This document shows, one piece after another, positions 12,691-22,704 of a stretch of DNA of 64,000 bases. The DNA is taken from NCBI GenBank assembly GCA_018894105.1, contig CM032128.1:15047001-15111000 (forward strand). The letters are read 5' to 3'. The DNA comes from Jacaranda mimosifolia (lineage: Eukaryota; Streptophyta; Magnoliopsida; Lamiales; Bignoniaceae). The position numbers and the translations under genes were made by a program. Under the pieces are notes generated by a model. The model was given only the letters and a program-made list of their open reading frames with translations. It had not been told where the DNA came from and searched no databases. Within the stretch, counting starts at the first letter, position 1, and every line of letters begins with the position of its first letter.

Positions 12691-13600
12691 TCTAGGCCAT
12701 CTGGAAGAGCTAGAATTGGAGCTTTGTCAACTGACTTTGTAATTCTTGAAAACTCTGCTCACAATCCTCATTCCAGATAAAAGGTTGCCCTTTCTAGGTT
12801 AACCTGGTTAAGGGACCAGCTATTTTGGAAAATTCTTGGACAAATCTTTGGTAATTACTGGCCAGGCCTAGAAAACTTCGAATTTCAGTAACATTGTTGG
12901 GTTTCTTCCAATTGGTTATCACATTCACCTTGGAGGGATCAACTTTTATTCCTCCATAAGTGATAACATGTTCCAGAAAAGCTATTCGTCCCATCCAAAA
13001 CTCACATTTGCTGAATTTAGCATACAACTGATGTTTCTTTAGGGTTTGGAGAATTACATGTAAATGCTTTACATGCTCTTCTTTGGACTTTGAAAATACC
13101 AGAATGTCGTCAATAAATATAACCACAAACTGGTCTAGATAAGGCCTGAAAACCCGATGCATTAAATCCATAAATGATGTCGGTACATTGGTCAGGCCAA
13201 ATGGCATCACCACAAACTCAAAATGACCGTACCGGGAGTTGAAAGCGTTCTTTGGAATATCCTTTTCCCTAGCCTTTAACTGATAATATCCCTATTTTAA
13301 ATCCAATTTCGAAAAGATTCTTGACCTTTGCAGCAAATCTAACAATTCCTCAACATGAGGTAGGGGATATTTGTTCTTAACAGTAATTTTATTCGATTCC
13401 CAGTAATCAATGCACATTCTTAGGGATCCATCTTTTTTTTTGACAAACAACACTGGAGCTCCCCAATGCGATGTGCTGGGCTTGATAAATCCTTTTTCCA
13501 GAATTTCTTGAAGTTGATTCTTCAGTTCCTTAAGTTTGGCTGGCGCTATTCTATAAGGAGTCTTGGAAAAAGGCGTAACCCCTGGCAGACTATGAATAAC
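12691..13600 (-). pseudogene. B1 reverse transcriptase domain
   Basis: RT domain. The intact stretch 13213-12794 carries [19 protein letters not shown] and the catalytic [13 protein letters not shown] (plant Ty3/gypsy form of YxDD) with both aspartates present. Upstream (about 13560-13220) are [27 protein letters not shown] and the finger and palm strands, interrupted by a stop where a Gln (CAG to TAG) stood in [10 protein letters not shown]. The connection to RNase H runs to about 12700 with another stop. Two codons in the T-N-A-P region (NVPTS) differ from the other copies. Confidence 0.88.
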
Positions 13601-13615
13601 GAATTATATCTCTCT

Positions 13616-14125
13616 CTAAGGAGGTAACGAGTTTAATTCTTTAGGGAACACTTCAGAATATTCAACTAGTACTTCCAGGCTCTTGAGATGAACAGTGTCC
13701 TGGGGCTTATTTATGAGGTAAGCCAAGAATCCTTGCCCGCTTTCGCTTAAGATCTGTCGGGCCTCTACAGCCGAGATGATTGCTATTGGAGACAAGTTGC
13801 CTGCTGAATGGTGTGTTGATACCAATGTCCCTTCCCCAAGCGGCACACTTTTAGTAAAACAGTTCACCTGAGCTTGATGGTGATATAGCCAATCCATTCC
13901 AAATATTAAGTCATATCCTTGAATTGGCAATTGAATGAGGTTAGCGGGATATTCTCGATTCCCAATTATTACCGGGTAATCCCGATAAATGGTGTCGGTG
14001 ATTATCCCTACCCCTAAGGGTATCTGAACCTCAATTTGATAATTCATGGTCTCAGGTTGTATATTTAATTTTTCTGATAATGCAACAGATATAAAAGAAT
14101 GCGAGGCACCAAGGTCATTTAATGC
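13616..14125 (-). pseudogene. B1 aspartic protease domain
   Basis: Retropepsin-like domain that matures the polyprotein. The active-site loop reads D-L-G-A-S-H near 14100 (canonical D-S/T-G). Downstream are YPVIIGNREYPANLIQLPI and YDLIFGMDWLYHHQAQVNC, the hydrophobic-Gly and DWL signature of plant Ty3/gypsy proteases. 13616-14047 is one open frame of 143 codons that runs into the linker before RT (VEYSEVFPKELNSLPP). Its upstream edge is a deletion junction joining gag directly to the protease. Confidence 0.8.
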
Positions 14126-14831
14126 TTAGTCCCTGTAAGAATTGTCTGGTCTACAAATTTTCATCTCCTTGCACATAGGGGGCATATTGTACCAACCAAC
14201 TGAAAGTGGCCTCATACTGGCTGACCGACTTATTCCCTTGTATCAGATCCAGAAATTCCCGTTCTCTAGCTTGTTTGGCTACTAGTGGCATATACTTGTC
14301 CTTAAATTCTCGGATGAAATTTTCCTAGGTTCTGGAGGTATCCATAGCCGTCGACCTACGACCTATCATCCACCACCAGCTCCATGCAGATTTTGCTAAA
14401 AGAAAAATAGCAAAACACACTCTCTGCTCATCTGGGTAACGTAATATCCCGAATATATTTTCCAAATCTTCCAACCATTCTCAGCTCTGTGATCATCTGG
14501 TTCGCTAAAGAATTGCAGGGGCTAAAATCTCAAGAACCTTTCTAAGGCTCTATCTTCTGTGAGTACTTTTGCAACTCCCGCTCTATCTGCTGGTTGGCGA
14601 TCCGGTTGCCTGGGCCTTTGTCTTTCCCTATAATTAGGTTCTACAGGGGAATCCATCGCTGGCTAATCAATTAGAGGGGTTTGAGAAATTTCCTCCTCTG
14701 GCAGATGTCGTGGAAGGACAGATGTTTCTCTTCTAGGGGCTCAAGGCACATTAGGCCTGCCGACTTGGCGGTCTGCCCCTTATACCCATTCTTCCAGGTA
14801 TGTGAGTATTAACACTTCCTTTGGATGCCAT
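14126..14831 (-). pseudogene. B1 gag, internally deleted
   Basis: Gag forms the virus-like particle. The start chosen is the minus-strand ATG at 14831 (MASKGSVNTHIPG), homologous to the gag start of B2 at 23066. Recognisable parts include the conserved ERFLRF...FFGEPDDH region around 14500 and the QGNKSVSQYEA segment near 14230, all broken by stops and shifts. At about 14126 the coding sequence jumps from FLQGL straight to the protease; the roughly 530 bp of B2 between 23760 and 24290 (gag C-terminus and both zinc knuckles) are missing. The junction shares the triplet AAG with both parental sites, which suggests an illegitimate deletion. Confidence 0.8.
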
Positions 14832-15190
14832 CTATCCTTAAATTCTAACGGATATTTAACTTGTCAGCATGGCTTGTAAACATAATTCTCAACATTCTCG
14901 ACCAAGCAAATTACAAATGTTAAATTACAAAATTTAGTATCTTTAAACAGAAAAAGAAATAGATAAACGATCATTAAAATAGAAATTCATTACAACATAC
15001 GGTCATTAACAGTCATACAAGCAGATTAAAATACCGACTAGCCGAATGGCTAATCTAAGACAAAATGATAGGGCAATATCGCGAAATACCTATATGTCCG
15101 AGGGAAAAATTGGTCAACGCTATATGTTGACAGTCAGGTACTACTACTATATGTGCATAGATAAAAGCATAATCCTGGCCAGTTTGCTAT

Positions 15191-15967
15191 CTAATCCGAG
15201 CTCTCAGCATCAGTAACATTGGATTCAGCATCATCCATGACTTCCTCATCAGACTCCTCCTGATCCAGTTCATCTTCCAAGAAAGCTAAGTTAATACCTC
15301 CAACCACGACTTCATCATCTTTTTCATCTTTCATTGCTATCGAAGCTGCTGTAGGAGCTTCAGGAACTACTTATTCGAGATCCTCCTCAGGTTCTTCTGC
15401 GGGATTCTCTATAGGTGCTCTTTCTTGGTTCTCCACTGGTCTATCACCTATACGCATGCCCAACTGATGGCCTTGACCGAAATAGGGACGAACTCGAGAA
15501 GGTCCTACACCGGTGTCGATACTGATACCGACTCCGATAACTTGGTCTATGGCGGTGTGATAATGAGCCATCATTCGATGAATTTCTTCCATGATCGGGT
15601 GAGGAACATCCACAATTGTTCTATAATCAACATCCAAGGCTTTGAACGTTTTCTCCATATGACGACGTATTTCCCGAAGTTCCTTAATTTGAGTAGCAAC
15701 TATTCCAACACGAACTTCTTCCCGTTTGACGCTTTCCATATATAAATCCAGCATATAATCTCTCGCTCTAATGGATGACTTCAGATGACATAATTTCATC
15801 CTCTCATCTTACAAGTTTCCATGCATGTCATAAAGTTTTTCTTCAAGCTTTTGGCATGTCTGAGAGAGACGTTCCTTATCTTTCCTAAGATTTTCTATTT
15901 CTCGCCTCAAGTGTTCGGCGTTGTTCTTATCTACCAGTTTCTTGCCCTTACTAGACGATCCAGCCAT
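15191..15967 (-). pseudogene. B1 ORF0, extra frame upstream of gag
   Basis: Minus-strand frame of 258 codons between primer binding site and gag, start MAGSSSKGKKLVDKN at 15967, end AESSD then stop at 15191. Two in-frame stops (near 15810 and 15370) interrupt an otherwise continuous frame. Parts in order: a charged, heptad-like helix (LRREIENLRKDKERLSQTCQ, about residues 20-50), more helical sequence, a conserved block (PIMEEIHRMMAHYHTAIDQV), a short basic Gly/Arg segment (GPSRVRPYFGQGHQLG), and a strongly acidic C-terminus. I recognise no known family. Homologous frames lie at 22240 (B2), 49361 and 58748 (family A). The gap 14832-15190 is a non-coding spacer. Function unknown; an accessory or structural protein is only a guess. 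Confidence 0.75.
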
Positions 15968-16094
15968 CCTAGTCTTCTAAGGAGCTCAATATTCCTAAAA
16001 GATCTATGTCCCAAAGTTCATACACCTCTCAACTTAGTGAAAACTATCAATAAATATCCCAACAATGATAATTGCCTAGGTCAGCTGCAACCTA

Positions 16095-16107
16095 GGCTCT
16101 GATACCA
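16095..16107 (-). other. Primer binding site of B1
   Basis: Minus strand TGGTATCAGAGCC, four bases inside the 5' LTR boundary. It is complementary to the 3' end of initiator methionine tRNA, the usual primer for plant Ty3/gypsy elements. It fixes the LTR edge at 16112. The stretch 15968-16094 is untranslated leader. Confidence 0.85.
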
Positions 16108-16111
16108 CACC

Positions 16112-17146
16112 TGTGACACCCTATTCTGGGTAACCCAAAGCTGAGATATCAACTCATTTCAAACTTAAATTCTGAACATGTAATACAACCAATAGGCCTA
16201 AAATTTCTATTCAATTCCAAGTTATATAAAGAAACGACAATTCAAAAGCAGTGGAAATAAATATCAACTTAATAATACTACCAACCATTAACATTCATAC
16301 CAAGGTTCAAGTCTTAAGCGTACACCAAAATATGTACACAAGTTAAGGTGGTCCTGTCAATTCTGACATATCTCAACATCTCTATGTTGTCACCTATCCA
16401 TCTAGTGATTCATATACAAAAGAAAGACACCAAACTATTACAAGAGAAGCAACCCTATACTTCAAGTCAGAACTTTCCATTCTTAGGCCACAATGTCTGC
16501 AAAAGTAATGAAAATGGGGGGTAAGTCCAATGGACTTAGTGAGGGATAAATATCAAGCAATAATAGAACCTGTCAAGGGAAGAGCATCTCAAAAGATCTA
16601 AAACCAATAGCAATACAAGTACATTTGCAATTTAACAAGAACGAATATAGAAAATAGGAAACTCTCATGTCTTATTGCTCCAAGAACAGTTCGCAAACAA
16701 GCAAGAACGAGTACGAACAAGCAAACCCTTACAGAATATGCATTCCAACGAAACGAGTTAAGACATGCATATCAGATCACCTTATACCAATCAAACAAAT
16801 ACTTCCATAGCGTGACAGCTAGGCATAAAATTGGTGTGCCCATACGAACTGTATGGCGCACTGCCCATACCGACTGCCACATAGCAGATACCTACGCGAA
16901 CCGCTTAGCGTATCAAGCTAACTGGCTAGATATCAAGATACAATAAACGAGTATGCCGGCAAGGCATCTGATAACGATTCAAACAGGAACAAGCAAGTAC
17001 GATCAAAACAAGTACCAGACATGACAGACATGAGTTTTGGGCTCCAGAACGAACAAGAACGAGTGAAACAAGTGCAGATCCTCATAGGGATAAACAAGTC
17101 AATAACAGGTAACGAGCAAGTAAAAGTTAAACAATTTACGAACAAG
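16112..17146 (-). repeat. B1 5' LTR, truncated
   Basis: Starts (in + orientation) TGTGACACCCT and matches the 3' LTR of B1 up to GAACAAG at 17146, then stops abruptly; about 1.8 kb of the LTR, including the whole promoter half, is gone. There is also an internal deletion at about 16920, where the hairpin array joins directly to AAGCTAACTGGC. The element therefore has no promoter of its own. Confidence 0.88.
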
Positions 17147-17861
17147 CCATCATATTTTAGTGCTAGTATAAACCATGTGCTATAGATGACATATTCACTC
17201 AATTAAATTAAATAAAATAAATTTATAAATATATAATTAATTTCTTATTTTTATAAATATAACATTATTTTTTATATTCAATTAATAGAGTACTATTATT
17301 TTTTAAGAGATATTATTTTGAAGAGTTAATTAATAATGCCAAATAGTATTAATTAGAATAAAAAAATAATATGGTTATTAATATTAAGTAAAACTTAACA
17401 ATATTTCTATATTTTGTGTGTGTGTGTGTGTGTATTATGATTTCATGTTAAGGCATAGGATTTAAATTTGTTTATAAAATCTAAATAATGATAGAACTAT
17501 ATTATACTTGAAAAAGTAATAAAATTAAGGTCTTAAGTTATGAATCCATGTCAAGGTATAGGCTACAAATATTTTAATAAATAAAAATGACAACGACATA
17601 CTAAATTTTAAAAAATAGAGAATTAAATGTTTTGAATAATATAGCTTTCCTACAAATTTTACGACATAAATTTGTTAGAGAGAAGAAAATATTAACTCAA
17701 AATATAAAATACCGATGGAATGTTTCGTCGAAAATCTATTGGAAAAGTTTTGGATGGAAGTCCATTAGAATTTCGCTATAAATCGCTTGAAAAAGTTCAT
17801 TTCCTGATGAAAAATTTCATCTTTCCCTCTACAATTCCATCGAAAAATTTGTATTTTCTTA
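17147..17861. other. AT-rich gene-free spacer with TG microsatellite
   Basis: No coding region seen. Contains a (TG)n tract at about 17415-17433 and a stretch of repeated TTCCATCGAAAA-like words at 17710-17860. A Helitron-like 3' end lies at its left edge (separate entry). Confidence 0.6.
17163..17195 (-). other. Possible Helitron 3' terminus
   Basis: Minus strand reads ATAGCACATGGTTTATACTAG, matching the tail pattern of H1 (ATAGCACAGGGTATATGCTAG) at most positions. The hairpin is weak here. It suggests that a further Helitron-like element ends here and extends to higher coordinates. Confidence 0.4.
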
Positions 17862-19165
17862 TTTATACTATTATATAGCACAACTTTGTGCTTATCTAGT
17901 TTGCAATTTTGACCACATGTCAAATTCTTAGAATTTTGAGTTTTTTTAATTCAACTGAATTTTTTTTATTGGTTATTTATTTACTTTTATATATTATGTT
18001 AATACGACCAACTTATCAATTATAACTAAAATATCATGTTATGTTTATCCAAAATTGCAATATAGATTTTGTTATCAGAAGATAATTCAAAAAATATATA
18101 TTATCATATTTTTATCTCACTAAATAATTTTATAATTTTAAAAATAGTTTGAAAGCACTATATTAAGTACTCTTCTCACAAAATTATATCTTACAAATTT
18201 AATTTATCACAAGATAAATAGATAAACATTTTTTTTGTTTTATATATAAATTTTGTTATTCTATAATTATTTTTTTACATTTTATTTCTACATTATTCGT
18301 AATATAATTCTATATTTTTAGTTGTAGGACCTCTTTTCCCAATTAGCATAATATAATAACTTTTTTATTTTTAAGTAATTTAAAGTTTATTTCGCATAAA
18401 TTTTTTAATATTTTTTTGATAACATATTTTTATATTATTTTTGTTTTGTTTTCATTTTAAGTTAATTAGATATTTTTCTAATATACTTAAATATGTTATC
18501 AATGTTATTAATTTATTATTTTCTCAATATTTATTTAAAATTAATGTTCTTATGGACAACTTAGGGCTGTAATTTTAATATTATCTAAAAATATTAGCAT
18601 GCAATATTTTTTAATTTTAATTAATTATATTTTATGGATTTATTTTCAATACTATTTTTAAATATTTCTATATGTTCATATAAGAATTTATATTTGATAT
18701 TGAATTTTTATTTTACTTTTATTTTAGTTGTAGCTCTCTTGATTTATCTAGATAAAAGATTATATATACTTCATATTTGAGTAATGTACCTCGAATAATG
18801 TAATGTTATGAAATATTTAAAAATATTATAATTTTATTAAGTTGTTAAAATTATTTCAATTTTCTTATCAAATGAATGAAGAAATACTATATATTTTTCT
18901 ATATAAAATATTCATTAAATTTATTAGCACTTGATTTATCCATTTCTAATTATGTGCACATAAGAAAGAATTTTTCATTTTTTGTATATAAGATCATGTG
19001 CTTTGATAAGTTTATTTTGATTGGTTGAATCTTTACTTATTGTAATATTTTTACAAGAAAATCATGTATTTCTCTTTAATAAAAAATAATTTATAAAAAG
19101 TTATGTATATACAGCTAAAAATAAAAAATTTCATTTCTATGTAAATACTTTTTCACAATTGATAT
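17862..19165 (+). mobile_element. Helitron-like H2, left part
   Basis: AT-rich, no genes. The 5' edge TTTATACTATTATATAGCAC resembles the plant Helitron 5' end TCTATACTATTATA, though the leading TC is not intact. It is homologous in inverted orientation to H3 (1-1390). It is interrupted at 19165/19166 by retroelement B2, continues at 30504, is interrupted again at 32454 by the family A array, and ends at 61898. Native length without insertions is about 3.3 kb. Confidence 0.6.
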
Positions 19166-20110
19166 TGTAACACCCCTAATTTTCGTAAATTATGATAGCT
19201 TAATTATCAAATTATTTTCATTTTAATTTGCTTTATGAATTTCCATGATTATTTAGTATTTTAGAAAATTTGTGATCAATATATATTACCAAAAAACTTG
19301 ATTTCAGGTTAATTAAACTTCCTGGGTCCAATTTTTTGAAAAGATGTAATTGTACATTTCTTGGAATTGAGGGGTTTGCATGGAAGAATAAAGTCAGCGG
19401 GGTCAGAAGTATGTTTTTCTCTAACTTAAAGGCTGAATGGAGGCTACTTAAAACCTTGGGGACCAAATTGCAAATGAAGAGAGTTTAATTTTTTAAACCA
19501 ACCGGGCAAAAGGTTTTTCTTCATTTTCCTTTTCCTCATTCTTTTCTCTTCTTCTTATTCGTTTCTTTTTCTTTCTTCTCTTTCTCTTCACCGTGAACCA
19601 ACCACCAAACCAACACCTTCAAACAACTCTCCTCTACCTTCTGACCACCTTCGTCCACATATACACGGTTGGAACCCTGACGAGTCACCACGAAAGTGAG
19701 AGGCCGAGACCCTTTCCACGGAGACCAAGTAGGTTTGGTATTTTCGGTGATGATTTGGACTTTTGAAAGGTGGTTTTGGTATCCCTCGGCATGGAGAAGC
19801 AGAATACGATGTTGTATGTGGGTTTGGCGCGGCGGAGACGATAAGGAACGGAGATCGGAGCATGGCGGAGGAAATAAATATTTTGGGCTGTTGAGCTCCA
19901 TTGACGGAGATACAAGCTATGGAACTTGAAACTGAAGGTGTCCTTGGGAAGCTCTCATCGAGAGGAGAAAAATCATGGTGATTTTGACTTTTCCAGTGGC
20001 GGCAAGTGGCGGAAGGAAGACATAATCTTCCTCTCATCAAGACAAGCGTAGTGGTGTAGTTGGTTTGTGGATCCAAGCTCCCGTTGTGTAGTGTGGTAAA
20101 AGATTGAAGA

Positions 20111-20124
20111 AATTTATATATATG
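20111..20124 (+). promoter_or_regulatory. Candidate TATA region of B2 5' LTR
   Basis: AATTTATATATATG follows the GC-rich segment about 950 bp into the LTR, and the same arrangement recurs in every LTR of the window (for example 28574, 34284, 39798, and on the minus strand 9799-9811). It is a plausible core promoter, which would place the hairpin array in the transcribed R/U5 region. No transcript evidence; it could equally serve antisense transcription. Confidence 0.35.
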
Positions 20125-21174
20125 TATATGTATGTACATGCATTTGTATATTCCTATTTAATGTTGTATCCATGCTAAGAATAGAACTTGAGGATGATGA
20201 TATGCCACGTATATATATGTGTTGAATTTTCCCATGCAATGGATGGTTGTATAGAGGACTTGGACCTTAATTTAAGTGACAAAAATTGGAAATTATGGAT
20301 TTGACAAGAAAATTGAACTTGAGATTTTGGATTAAGGACCTAAATTGGATAGTATTGGAAATTATTAGGACCTTAAACAATTGATGATTTAAGTGACAAT
20401 ACATAGATCATGTGGATAAGAAACTTGACTTTATTGATAGGAGAAACAATATGAGAATTATGATTATTATGGCAAGACTAGTTTATAGCCATTCTTGAAA
20501 TTTTATCAATGTTGTCATTTTAAGTTATCGTGTCAATAGGATGAATAGGAAATTTTGGAATTAAGAACAAGTATGATAAAGATGTATTAGGAATTTAAAG
20601 TGGCTTCTGACTAAATATATCATTATGGTTAGGTGACAAAGAAGTGGGTCACGATGACCAATAGACAGTCTGCAGAACTTGTACCATCTGAGATTTTGGA
20701 GGTGAGGTTCTCCCACTTTGGGTTATTGCTTTGTATAAGCTTCTCATTATTTGTTGAAAACCTCTGTGCGGGTTTGCCATTTTGGCCTTGATATATCTAT
20801 CTGTTCTTGTGGCACAACCCTTGTGAGGGTTAATTTGCTTGATTGTACTTGTTCGTAAATTGTTTGACTCGTACTTGCTCGTTACCTATTATTGACTTGT
20901 ATACCCCTGTGAGAGTTCGCATTTGTTTCACTCGTTCTTGTTCGTTCTAGTACCTAAAACTCCTATCTGTCATGTCTAGTACTTGTTTTGATTGTACTTG
21001 CTTGTTCCTGTTTGAATCGTTATCAGATGCCTTGCCGGCATACTCGTTTGTTGTATCCTGATATCTAGCCAGTTGGCTTGTATGTACTTGATTGTTGTAC
21101 TTGATTGGTACTTGTTTGGAGATTGAACTTGGGCTGAGTGCCAATCCTACGTGGAATGCTGGGATACTTGGGAC

Positions 21175-21320
21175 ATGCCTTGCAATCCGCCTGGGTGTCT
21201 AGGGTACGCTATGCGGTCCGCATAGGTATCCACGATACGCTAAGCGGTTCGCTTAGGTATCTACTATGCACCATACAGTCCATATGGGCAGTGCGCCATA
21301 CAGTTCGTATAGGCACACCA
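21175..21320 (+). repeat. Hairpin-repeat array, B2 5' LTR
   Basis: Four to five units of about 31-33 bp: TATGCGGTCCGCATA (21210-21224), TAAGCGGTTCGCTTA (21241-21255), CATACAGTCCATATG (21272-21286) and CATACAGTTCGTATA (21297-21311). The stems differ yet each is self-complementary; spacers of the type GGTATCCACGATACGC are conserved. Confidence 0.8.
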
Positions 21321-22044
21321 ATTGTATACCAAGTTGTCATGCTATGGAAGTACTTGTTTGATTGGCATAAGTGATTTGATATGCATGTCTTAACTTGTTT
21401 CATTGGAATGCATATTCTATAAGGGTTTGCTTGCTCGTACTCGTTCTTGCTTGTTTGTGAACTGTTCTTGGAGCAACAAGGTAGGAGAGTTTCTTGTTTG
21501 CTATATTCGTTCTTGTGAAATTGCAAATGTACTTGTATTGCTATTGATTTTAGATCTGTTGAGATGCTTTTCGCTTGATAGTTTCTATTATCGCTTGATA
21601 TTTTTTCCTCACTAAGTCTATTGGACTTACCCCCCGTTTTCATTACATTTGCAAACAGAGTGGCCTAAGAATAGGAAGTTCTGACTTGAAGTATATGGAT
21701 GCTTCTCTTGTAATAGTTTGGTGTTTTTCTTTTGTATATGAATCACTAGATGGATAGGTAACAACATAGAGATGCTGAGATATGTTAGAATTGACAGGAC
21801 CACCTTGAACTTGTGTACATATTTTGCTATACGCGTAAGACTTGAACCTTGGTATGAATGTTAATGGTTGGTAGTATTATTAAGTTGATATTTATTTCCG
21901 TTGCTTTTGAATTGTCGTTTCTTTATATGACTTGGAATTGAATAGAAATTTTGGGCCTATTGGTTGTATAATAAGGTTCAGAATTTAAGTTTGAATGAGT
22001 TGATATCTCAGCTTTGGGTTACCTAGAGTGGGGTGTCACAGGTG

Positions 22045-22057
22045 TGGTATCAGAGCC
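22045..22057 (+). other. Primer binding site of B2
   Basis: TGGTATCAGAGCC four bases after the LTR end, complementary to the initiator methionine tRNA 3' end. The leader 22058-22239 shows no gene. Confidence 0.9.
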
Positions 22058-22239
22058 TAGGTTGCAGCTGACCTAGGCAATTATCATTGTTGGGATATTT
22101 ATTAATAGTTTTCACTAAGTTGAGAGGTGTATGAATTTTGGGACCTAGATCTTTTAGGAATATTGAGCTCCTTAGAAGACTGGGACTGACTTGTGTTAAC
22201 TTATATTACTAATTGAATTTTGCGACTTTCTATTATATG

Positions 22240-22704
22240 ATGGTTGGATCGTCTAGTAAGGGCAAGGAACCGGTGGATGAAAACAACCCCGAACACTTGA
22301 GGCAAGAAATAGAAAATCTTAAGAAAGATAAAGAACATCTTTCTCAGACATGCCAAAAAGTTGAAGAAAAACTTTATGACACCGGTGCAGGACCTTCTCG
22401 AGTTCGTCCCTATTTTGGTCAGGGCCATCAGTTGGGCGTGCGCATAGGTGATAGACCAGTAGAGAAGCAAGAAAGAGCACCTATGGAGAATCCCACAGAA
22501 GAACCTGAGGAGGATCCCGAAGAAAAAGTTCATGAAGCTCCTGTAGCAGCTCCGATAGCAATGGAAGACGAAGAAGATGATGAGGTCGTGGTTAGAGGTA
22601 TTAACTTAGCTTTCTTGGAAGATAAACTAGATCAGGAGGAGTCTGATGAGGAAGTTATGGAGGATGCTGAACTCGATGGTACTAATGCTGAGAGCTCGAA
22701 TTAG
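22240..22704 (+). CDS. B2 ORF0, uncharacterised acidic coiled-coil protein
   Basis: Open frame of 154 codons between primer site and gag. The start chosen, MVGSSSKGKEPVDE, matches the starts of the B1 and family A homologues; an in-frame ATG nine codons upstream is not shared. Residues about 20-46 form a charged heptad-like helix (LRQEIENLKKDKEHLSQTCQ). GPSRVRPYFGQGHQLG follows, then a long acidic tail with EEPEEDPEE, DEEDDEVVV and INLAFLEDKLDQEESDEE. Compared with B1 (258 codons) it lacks 104 codons, including the conserved PIMEEIHRMM...IDQVIG block; the difference is exactly 312 bp, so the frame is kept. There are no stops although gag-pol of the same element is ruined. No known family recognised. 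The 361 bp to gag (22705-23065) is non-coding. Confidence 0.65.
   Translation: MVGSSSKGKEPVDENNPEHLRQEIENLKKDKEHLSQTCQKVEEKLYDTGAGPSRVRPYFGQGHQLGVRIGDRPVEKQERAPMENPTEEPEEDPEEKVHEAPVAAPIAMEDEEDDEVVVRGINLAFLEDKLDQEESDEEVMEDAELDGTNAESSN

Larger units (their letters stand above)
7911..17146 (-). mobile_element. Chromovirus B1 (Ty3/gypsy), degenerate
   Basis: Minus-strand LTR retrotransposon: 3' LTR 7911-10773, polypurine remnant, pol, protease, gag, ORF0, primer binding site, and a 5' LTR cut short at 17146. It inserted in the helicase gene of Helitron H1. Because the outer part of the 5' LTR is missing, no target duplication can be checked. It is a sister of B2 (19166-30498) over its full internal length. 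It differs by a gag deletion near 14126, a deletion in RNase H, and separate stops. The chromodomain-like end of integrase and long LTRs suggest the Tekay/Del-like chromovirus lineage (inference). Confidence 0.9.
19166..22040 (+). repeat. B2 5' LTR
   Basis: Starts TGTAACACCCC, ends GGGGTGTCACA. Order in sense direction: polypyrimidine tract 19505-19590, GC-rich segment 19600-20100, TATA-like tract 20111-20124, AT-rich stretch, conserved AAGTGGGTC...GACCAATAG box near 20642-20668, short CCCCTGTGAGGGTT-like hairpins (about 20760-20920), hairpin array 21175-21320, palindrome TAAGTC...GACTTA near 21615-21632, and the GCCTATTGGTTGTA segment before the end. Antisense open frames at 19536-20139 lie in the GC-rich part and match no protein I know. 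Confidence 0.93.

Noticed and set aside
17700..17862. CACTA or other DNA-transposon subterminal repeats
   Set aside because: TTCCATCGAAAA-like words recur, but no terminal inverted repeat or duplication could be found.
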